A stretch of DNA of 64,000 bases, taken from contig VWZF01001849.1 of NCBI GenBank assembly GCA_013396755.1, forward strand, positions 510,471 to 574,470, read 5' to 3'. Source of the DNA: Sclerurus mexicanus (taxonomy: Eukaryota; Chordata; Aves; Passeriformes; Furnariidae). Shown here piece after piece: positions 55,101 through 64,000 of this stretch. Below the pieces are notes generated by a model. That model ran no database searches, was not told where the DNA came from, and saw only the letters and a program-made list of their open reading frames with translations. Both the position numbers and the translations under genes were made by a program. Every line of letters begins with the position of its first letter. Position 1 is the first letter of the stretch.

Positions 55101-58100
55101 TTCATGGCTGGCTGTAGAATATTGGCTGAAAAAATTAAATTTGGGGCAGAAATGGGGCTGGGAATTTTGTCCTCCATTTTAGAATGACACTTCACAGATA
55201 TGGGTGTAACCCTAAAATTACTGTAACCTTAAATGCTAATCTGAATTGTACCAAAAGGTTGTGCACTGGAGTAGCAGCACTCAGGAGTATAGCTGAAGAA
55301 AAAAAACCATCTGTTTGGGGAAACCAGTCACCAGATACTGGGAAAGAGATAAGCAACATCAAAAGGGGTATCCCTTGTCCCTGTGACTGAGTCTGGTTTG
55401 AACATCTCCATTAAGCAGAAATTAATTTTTCTCAGCCTCCTCCCTCAGTGTTTAAAGAGTCTAAAGGTAAGCCTAAAACCAAAGGAAAATAGAGACCTCC
55501 CATATCAAAGTGCAGACAATGGGGAATGGATGCTGTTTGCAGAGACACTGTTATTAACTGTGTGCTCTCTATCTCTTTGTTCCTTGGTTTTTTTTGGTTT
55601 AGGGTTTCCTTTTTCCTTTTTTTTTTTTTCTTGAGAGCAAATCCAGGTAATGTTTGGAAGAGCCACTCAACTTCCAGTTGCATCTGATTCTGACAGGCAG
55701 CAACTTGAATCAAAATTGCAGCTTCTTCTTTGCCATACATACAGAACCACCATGAAATAGTTCTTTTCCTCTTTTTAGGTTATTTTTTTTTTACTTTTAT
55801 TTCAAAGTATTGGGAAATTCTTTGTATCTCAGAGCAGCGGGACAAATTTGTCCTGATACGTAAAGGGACACAAAGAATGACAGTGGATTTCAGCTCCTAT
55901 ATAGTGTAATGTGGCCTAAAATATTGGTAAGATAAGGTAGATATAATATGCTGTGTGCTAGTGACAAATTCATCACAAAACATTAAAAATTGCAAAGATA
56001 TTTTTTGTTCTCTGATTTTGACAACTGCAGTTGCCTTTAGTTACTCATGATGAAATATTCTAGTTAAAGGCATCCATATACATATTTAAAAATCCACTTT
56101 AAAGAATCATTAGAAATCTCTCACTATGCTATTTAGTCTTCGCTGAGAATTGATAAGTCCTGCTGAGCTTTGCTTCAGTTTTGATATGTCAGAAGTGATG
56201 TGTAATTTGTTTTAGAAACTGATGAGGTTTCAGATATGTGCTATTTTTAGAGGAAGTGTAAATTAAGGTGGTTGATGAACATGTGGCTACTTGTACCTCT
56301 TCTGTATAACTCAGTTGCACTTCTGGCAACAATAGAAAGTGCTGAATGGGCTTGTAATTTTCACTTAATGACAAGGAGAGAGAGGAGGAAGGTTTGAGCT
56401 GCTGCAGAGAAAAGGATGCTTTTGGCAAGACGAGTGATAGCGCTTCAGAGCTGGTTTTCAGCGGGACTGTGGGTGGCACTGGCAAAGCTTTTCACAGGAA
56501 GAGTGGGCAATATCCTCTATTCAGACTGCAATGCTGCTCCCCTTGCCAGGGCTGTCAAGAAGTTAGAGAGATGGTCAGATTTATACAACCTATCACAGAA
56601 TCGCATTTTATCACTTTCTTTTCTCCACACAAAAGTCCTTTTTCTCTCTTGGCTTGTACCTTTCTTCTGGTGCACTGCCATCAGTCATGCACGGGGAGAG
56701 CTGAGCTTGGGGTGTTTTAGATGCTGGACAGCCTCATCAGACAAGAAGAGATTTGCTGAAAGCTCCTCACCTCAAGACTTAATTTGGGTTTCAAACATGA
56801 GCACTTTCAAACGGCATAAAATCAATCACCTTAATTGTCAGTGTAAGCTGCAGTCTGGCCCTAAATTTGCTTTCTCTTTAGTGTCTCTTCAACGATGGCA
56901 AAGAACAGAGCAGACATTTAATTCCCTTTTATATTATGTATCAAAAAAGTCAGCCTTAAATAGTTCTTGAGTATTTCATTGTGCCATAGGCTGCATCTTT
57001 GGATCTATATCTACTTTTAAAATTGCCTACGACTTTGGCATACAGTAAATTTCTTGCACTTCAAATCTTGAAACAAACCAAATCCTACTTTCTGCTTAGC
57101 ATGATCTGTAAGTGTCAGATGAAAAGAGGGCTATTATGGCTTAATAATCACTTTTTAGTTATAGATCCAATAGGTACAGTCAAGGGAAGTGGGAAAGATT
57201 GTCCCCATATATTGTGAATATCTGCAGTAAGCTCAAAAACCAAGATATTAGCAGCTTCTCAGGATATCTATTCATATTGTAGTCTGCACATTAATTTTCT
57301 GGGAAAGTTAAAGGAAATTGTCTTTTCCATAGATTTTTATGGTGGTAGAGTGATTTATCCATGTTTCTTTCAAAAGGCTAGAAGTGAGATCTTGAACTAC
57401 CCTCAAAAGAGTGCTAATGAACAATGTGAGCAATGGAGTACAAGCAAGAAAAACAAAGGACATTATTATTACCTTTTATTACAATTACTGCCTTTTATAA
57501 CAATGGTGAAGGCTGCCAAAGTTAGTTACTGGTCTTTAGTACAGAACCTCTTCACACCCTTCACACAATTTTTCATATCCTAAATGTGGAGAATCATTAC
57601 GTCTGCATCTTTCCTCAGGATATAGCAACACTATCTTTCAGACGACAGGGATACCACAGGGATACTTGATTCAACCCCATACAGTCACATCCTGGAAATG
57701 AGATTAAATGGACTAGGTAAAACATTCATTTCCATGAGTTTGCTACTTAATTATCATCCCAGACTGCTGCAGGATCATCAAGCATGGCAAAGAATAGGAA
57801 GAAGAAAAGTTGTCTTCTGTATTTTACATTCAGCAGCAGCCACACTGTGTTTATCTACAGTAAAAATGCTAGTGCATCTGCTGTCTTCCCAAGGCTTCAA
57901 TGCATACTAATTATTTTCTCATGTATATTAACTAGGATTTTATAGCTTTGGTGCTTTGTGCACTGTTTCAAATCTTTATCCCATAGCATTTCTGCTATCT
58001 TGCTTGCTTAGAGCTGAAAATATGTTTTCATTAAAGTCTGGTGCAAATTCCTGTTTGTACACAGGCAAAGTCTTACAAGTTTACTAACAGCACAAAGTAC

Positions 58101-59917
58101 AAAGACCATACTCATTAGGGGAGCCTTATGTTTTCTGGGTGAAGTGAAATGCTAGACTATGGTATACTGAGGTGAATTACCTTGGTTTATGATGTTTCTT
58201 TTGTCTCCAACCATGGGCTGGAGTTGGGCAAGTCCCCCTATAAATGCCAAGAGATTCATTACAAACTCCCACACTGATGAGTAACCTTAACATCACAGAT
58301 ACTGGGTATGTAGAGTTTACAGATGGTACATGTATTTAAATGACAGTACAGCTTTAAGCTTTGTCCTCATTGTCCTGGTCCTGGTTCCACTTCCCACCAT
58401 TCTTTGTCTCTGTCTTGCTTTAATTGAATTCCTAATAGTCCATCATCTTTTTTTGAAACAATTCACCAGTCTTTAATGTATCACCCTGATATTTATTGAG
58501 ATGTTGGTCTGCCTTTTTCACATCAATATGTTTAAGTAAGAAATGTATATTTTTTTTCTGTTGTTCATAGACAGAGAAACCAAGCATACCAAGTCATGAT
58601 TAAAGTCAGCAATTTCCTCCTCTCTTTCCTCATTTAGCCAGCACTGGAAATACTCTTTTTTATATCACTGCTTGGCTTAAATAATATGTAATTCAGAGTT
58701 GGTATTAATACTGCATCTGGCCATTACACCTTGCTCTGCTTCAGTAGCTCTTTCCATGGTCTAGGGGTTGCCTTTATTAGCAGATCAGCCTGAGAACTGA
58801 GCCTGCTGGAGAACTGCAAATAGGATTCCCAATCCCCTCCTTACTGTTCTGACATATTATCCAATCTTTGCAAGCTCATAAAACTTTAAATGAGAACTAC
58901 CTACAAATTTAACTTTACAATACAGTCACACTTTGCTGATTTTGAACTTTCTCTCCACACACATACAATTCAACCAGATCCAGTTTTTAATTTATCGTGG
59001 GAATCAGAGGGTGAGGATAATATATTCCTGGCAATGCACTCAAAACATTTATCATTGCTAGTTAACAGCTAGAAGCTTATTGTGCTATACTTTAAAGAGC
59101 TTTTCACACTACCCTGTGTAGTAAAAGGGAAGTGGCCTTGTCCATGGGGCTATATGTGCTGAGCCAGCCATCCTTTGAAAGGTGGAATCAAAAACCATGG
59201 CTTCAATTTTAGAACTGTTACACCCAGCCTGTGGGCACCCTCAACTGGTTGGTTGATTCAACATACAAAGCTTAAAGTAAGGCTAGACTCTGGAAATTAG
59301 TTCTATAGTATGGGGACTTGACATATTTGCAGTGTCATATGGTATTTCTCTCCTTTGCTTATGCAATACTTTTATTCCTACCTTCATTTTCTAGGCCTAC
59401 GCCCTGGCCATGACTGTCCCACACTGTCACCTGCAATAATCTGCCAGCAAATTACCTCTTCTTGGGTAATTTGAGAGAGCTGTGGCTTTTCAGAAGTTGC
59501 TTTACCTTTGTAAAATTATGTCTACCTTCCTCAATATGAAGAAGAAAGAACAACTTAAAGTTTAGGGTTACTGTGAGATTTCGGGACCATTCTGGGAATT
59601 CCAAGATCAGCCCAAAATTTCTTGTGTCATTCTGTGAGCATCTCTAATCTTTTCATATTAGTCTTCCTGATTCTTCATGGTGATGGGTTGGTACCTTTCT
59701 ACTTAATTAGTTTAGGAGGCAGCAGTGAGAAGATACACATGATCAGATAAGCATACTAAAGGGGAACCAATGACCATTTCAGTTGAGAGAGTCCATTTCT
59801 AAGAGCAAAATGAACCAGAATTTTACAGAACAGTTCTGTAGACTGTTCAGGTAAAAACACTGAGGTGGACTCTGAGAGGTACCTCATTTACCTCTTTTGT
59901 TTGCTGAATCCAGATCT
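49159..59917. other. 3' intergenic stretch, nothing assigned
   Basis: AT-rich DNA with scattered simple sequence: T runs near 50403-50416 and 55618-55630, and (CATG)-like units near 55071-55082. Open frames up to 184 codons (56416-56970) overlap frames on the other strand and in another register, and show no known domain. No RNA genes or clear transposon bodies are seen. Confidence 0.4.
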
Positions 59918-60100
59918 AGAATCAAAGAATCATGGTCATCATGTGGCTTGGAGAGTCTTCTGGAGGCCAGTTGGTCCGCTCCTTACTCAAAAAAGGATGA
60001 GTTAGAAAAGGTTTCCCAGCTGAGGTTTGAATAAGTGCAAGGCTGGAGTTCCCACAGCCTCTCTGGACCTGTGTTCCAGTGTCTGACCACCCAAGCTTAT
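59918..60100 (-). mobile_element. CR1 LINE 3' fragment, minus strand (diverged)
   Basis: The + strand shows the inverted CR1 end (AGAATCAAAGAATCAT), then a GGAGGCCAGTTGGTCC segment corresponding to the usual CR1 3' UTR. It then continues through a CCACAGCCTCTCTGGACCTG segment matching the adjacent ORF end. About 180 bases remain, with clear decay. Confidence 0.75.
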
Positions 60101-62106
60101 TATATTTGTACAGCTATTGAACTTTCTGAAGTGTAGGGATTGCAGATAATTTAATTTGTAATTATAGTCCATTCTTAATCTTAACTGCTTTCTTAGGCTG
60201 CTATATTTAAATTCATATTCAAGAACCTCATGTTCCTTACACAAATGTTTCTTTTAATTAAACAGGATAAGTGTTTGCTACTGTGAGTTAAATTCTGAAC
60301 CAAACAGAAATTGGATTGTGTTATCTCTGGGTGAATGTCTTATGAGATAGTTCCTGTTTGTGTTGCCTCATTAAAGTTGTCTAGCATATATTTAGCTCTT
60401 AAAAAAAAAAAAAAGACCTTATAAGTATTCCAGTTAAACCCATTTGGTAGCATTTTCTCACCTTGTTTATAACTATCTGTACTTTTTAAATGTCAGTGTT
60501 ATAAGGTTAACAAATCCCCCTTTCAGCAGAAAGTATATTTGAAGGAGACTGAGTGGAAGGAAAAACCCTTCCTTTCCCTCTAAGTCGCTAAGGAGCTACA
60601 GGCTGCCCTCGGCTCCACCTTATCAAAAGTCCTAAGAACACCTTATTAGTTCCTTAAGTTTTTGCACTGCATGACTTATGCTATGGATTGAATTCATGTT
60701 TAACCTATTTTTAAGCCTAATTCACAAGAATTCAGTGGGATTTATTTCTGTTTATGTGATTGTTGCTTAGGAAATTGCAGCAAACAGCCTCACCATTCAT
60801 GAGAACAGCAGGTGTAGTTAGGGAGCAATTGTCTGCTTTCATTATTGAAATGTGATTTTTTTTCTTTAGATTGTTGTTTGTTGGGTTTTTTTTTTCACTC
60901 AGAGTATTTCTAGAGTTTCTCTTAAGTAAAAATAACTCTGCTACCACCTCTCTAAGCATCTCCAGATAGAAAATCTTAGAGAAAGGAAATGCAGGTGTGA
61001 GGCATTTGTATGTTGCAAAGGTGTGTTAACGTAAAGTGGAGCTGTTCAGTTCTAGGCCAGCCATTTACACCAGACACAAGTTAGAGGTGGTAAAAAACCC
61101 TTTACATTAAGATGGCCGTGAAGCAGTCTCAGTAAAATGAATGCATCTACTGTCTAATTTCCAGTGAAAAGGTGTTAAATTATTAAAACATTGCCACTAC
61201 TGCAAATCCTTGTTTTTCCCTCCCTTAATTTGGCTGCAAGAGGTATTTCAGAGACTAATCCAGGATTGTGGCCCATGAACCCTTCTATCAGAGGGGCAGG
61301 TGGTGTTACTTGGCTCTCTGTTAAGTCAGCTGGTGTGGTGGTCTGCTCCTGTAGGAGGGTGAATTTTCCTTGTGTCTAAGGAATTAACAACATAGTTCCT
61401 AGATCTGTTTATCTAGGTCTGTTAACATGGGTAGGTCCTTTCTGTAAATACTCATTCTTAAAAACATGGGATGAAAATTCTTCATAAATGACTCCAGTTA
61501 TAAAAGCTTATAAGTCCACCTGCAGAGATCTGCAGAAACACCATTCTTTAGAAAGTAATATATGGTTTGCTGTGAAACTCTCTGACTGATCTCAAGCAGA
61601 GTATCAAAAATAGCATAAGCGTATTAGGCCTAGTCACTGTGAAAACTCTTTGTTTTGATATAAAGTATTGTATAGAAGCTGTGATATATAGAAGGGCTGC
61701 TGTTGTTGTAATATCCAAGAATAACACTCAGGCTTGACAAACAATTAGCAAAGCTCTAGTGTGGAAAGCTCATCTAATGAACTGAAAATGAAAACACCTG
61801 GCCACTATTTATTAAAAGTTTCTTTATACTTCGGGTTTTACACAGATGCCTCAATAGCTACAGGGTTTCATTGTATTTATGGCTAGTGGCAAAGGTCTTC
61901 TGGTCATTCTGCAGTGTTTTAACACTGAATTCTGGGACCTTTTTGAAACATCAAAACTACGTAAGGCATACTTACATGTATTGTTAAAAGGATGTGAGTT
62001 GTCTGGACAGTGAGATTAAAACCACAACCAAAACTGTGTAGCTGCTTATGAGACAACTTGATGAAGTACTCAAAGTAAATTTATTTAAATGTCTAGTCTC
62101 CAGCTC

Positions 62107-62133
62107 TTTTTTTGTTTTGTTTTGTTTTGTTTT
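62107..62133 (+). repeat. (TTTTG)n microsatellite
   Basis: About five TTTTG units ending in TTTTAAGG; equivalent to an A-rich (CAAAA)n tail on the minus strand. Confidence 0.9.
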
Positions 62134-62406
62134 AAGGTGAACAGACTGACACAGGTGTAGAGAAACTTTTGCTAGCTAGTATAAGTATCCATTGTGAACA
62201 TCTTTACATGTAACTTCTATTTATACTCTTTATTACATATCCTCCCTGTGCTTTCCTCCATTGTAGTCCTTGCAATCCCTCCATGATCATTGTCATCTCA
62301 GGTGAAGGAAATGTGTTGACTGTGGTCTTCTAGTGTGTTCTCAGAGTAGTACAGAGTACTTCTTCTGTGGCACAGGACAGACTTGCTTCTGATTCTTCTA
62401 AAGGCA

Positions 62407-62443
62407 GTGATGGGTCCCTTCCAACTCAGAATCATAGGATTCT
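62407..62443 (+). mobile_element. Very short CR1 3' tail, plus strand
   Basis: The words TGATGGGTCCCTTCCAACTC and AGAATCATAGGATTCTG match the last few tens of bases of CR1 elements. The rest is deleted or unrecognisable. Confidence 0.6.
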
Positions 62444-64000
62444 GGTACAGCTTTCATTGTCTCAAACAGGATTCTCAGGCAGATTTGTTATTTTTAAGGG
62501 AACATTTCCCTTTTGAGAGGTTTTGGGGTTTTTTTGTTTGGTTGGTTTGTTTTACTGCTTTTTGCCATGAGATTTCTCGGATAAAATGGAATTCTGGTTG
62601 TGTGGACCTCCATTTGTCTGAGTCATTCTGTTTTTGTTGCTTGGCTGTGGTCATTAAAGAAATCAATCCTAATTCAGTATAGATCCTAAAGCATATCGTG
62701 CAAAGCTTCTTTTAAACTGGCTCTTAAAACATGGGGTGATATACAGCATACAACACAATGTTGTCTTCTGAGCCAGTGGTACTTGTTGTGATCACTCAAT
62801 AGGTTTGTTTGTTTTTATCCTCTCCCACTGATGTGTGTTAGTTTTTCTGCACTTAAAACACAACAACAATGAAAAAAAGATCCCCCTCCAAAATTGATTT
62901 CCCTGGGAATCCCTTTTTCACCACTCATTGATTTAATTTGATTTTTATCTAGAAATTCTTGCAAAATTCACTGTGCTAGATTATCAATCTTGTATTTCTT
63001 TTGCAAGGCTTAGCAGGCTCTTACTTAGAAAGTTTGCCTAATTATGGATACCTGCCTCACCAGCTCTATCCCGTAGTATTACTTAAAAGTAAATGTAGTA
63101 ATTTCCCCTTTTTGTTCTAATTTTTTCTGTAGTCTGTGCAAAGTAACCCATGAAGTTACTGATTCATTGGTTTAATCGTTGCCTTTTCTGTAGTATGTCA
63201 TAGCTTTTGTCTGGATGTTTCAACTCTTCTGTTGCTTTCAGTTTATTGTTCTGCATGACAATGTGGGGGGTTGGTACTGTCGCAATTTAAACAAACTCCA
63301 CAAAATCCCACCAGCAATTTTATTGGGCTCTATCTTGGGTTTTTTACAACACTCCAGGCATTTGAATGCTGATTTGGACCTCCTGAAAGGTTTCTGATTT
63401 TCACAGTATTTTGCTGAACTCCTTTTGCCATTAAGCTTGTGTCAAGTTACCTCTCAGAAGCAAAGAGGGGCATAAAAAAGCAAAAAGGAGTACAAGGGGA
63501 TATAGCTAAGCCAGCTTTAAACTAGTTCCCCAGCTGCTGATAGCTCTGTGCTGCAGGAGCAAGGAGCAGGGTTAGCTGCAAAACCCACCTGAGAAGCCAG
63601 GTAGGTGCGAAGGGGATTAGCTCATGCTGAGCTCGGTACTGCTGTGCTTACAATACCAACAAGTGCCCAGATTGTCTGGTTTAAAGTGTGTCTACATGAT
63701 CTCCATCACCACAGTATCTGCAGGACCACCATGAGCTGCAGCAGGGCGAGAAAGCCTGGGCTGCAAACAGATGTAATCACTGCCTGCTTTGAGCCTGTCC
63801 CACTTATGCATTTGTTTCTCGTGAATGCTTACCTCTGCTTGCTCTTCTGTCCACAGCTGAATCCTTCTATTTTGGGTAGCTTTAGGCATGCAATTCACTA
63901 CAACTCAGATACTAACACTTGTAAACAGCCCTCACCCCTACATCCAGAGTCCCCTGAACAGTTAGTTTTGTTGGAAAAAGAAGTCAGACTAATAGTATAA

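Larger units (their letters stand above)
60101..64000. other. Distal 3' intergenic flank
   Basis: AT-rich DNA with an A run near 60400-60413, a (TTTTG)n repeat and a CR1 scrap listed separately. A 131-codon frame is open to the window edge (63605-64000) and could in principle continue, but it shows no domain or splice context. No gene is called. Confidence 0.4.

Noticed and set aside
63605..64000. 131-codon frame open at the window edge
   Set aside because: No domain, promoter or splice evidence; being open only reflects truncation by the window.

Overview
The window looks like avian nuclear DNA. Its repeats are of bird type: several 3'-truncated CR1 LINEs, two of them still ending in the 8-bp ATTCTRTG-like tail, and an endogenous retrovirus (ERV) remnant whose LTR resembles those common in songbirds and other Neoaves. 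One vertebrate gene is recognisable without doubt: TMEM47 (also BCMP1), a four-transmembrane claudin/PMP22-family junction protein, on the + strand. Nothing suggests bacterial or viral DNA, and there are no operons or CRISPR arrays.

Layout. 1-22,300 is gene-poor 5' flank. It holds an ERV remnant (about 1,263-3,331, minus strand), an assembly gap (4,489-4,573), a possible solo LTR (about 5,289-5,607), a possible old CR1 (about 6,300-6,540) and a clearer degenerate CR1 (about 18,250-19,172). From about 22,240 an AT-rich block with homeodomain-like words leads into a CpG island (about 22,560-23,790). The island carries the TMEM47 promoter and exon 1, and a second assembly gap (22,939-23,107) has removed the start codon. 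Exon 2 is at 36,299-36,439 and exon 3 at 42,656-42,834. Intron 1 is about 13.0 kb and intron 2 about 6.2 kb; both introns interrupt codons in phase 1. A long 3' UTR probably runs to an AATAAA at 46,422. The 3' flank (about 46,450-64,000) has a well-preserved minus-strand CR1 (48,634-49,158), two short CR1 scraps and no recognisable gene.

The three exons join to a 181-codon frame if the gap length is right, matching the family length. Residues 17-181 can be read without a frameshift or stop. The gene-poor flanks fit TMEM47's usual setting; in mammals it lies in a sparse part of Xp21, and avian TMEM47 is expected on a macrochromosome (inference from known synteny, not visible here).

I found no convincing new biological system. 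The items most worth checking are the missing first exon segment, an orphan splice donor and AT-rich block just upstream of the CpG island, a motif-dense block in intron 1, two dispersed short repeats, and the structure of the ERV and solo-LTR candidates. Long open frames elsewhere look like chance or GC-rich artefacts.
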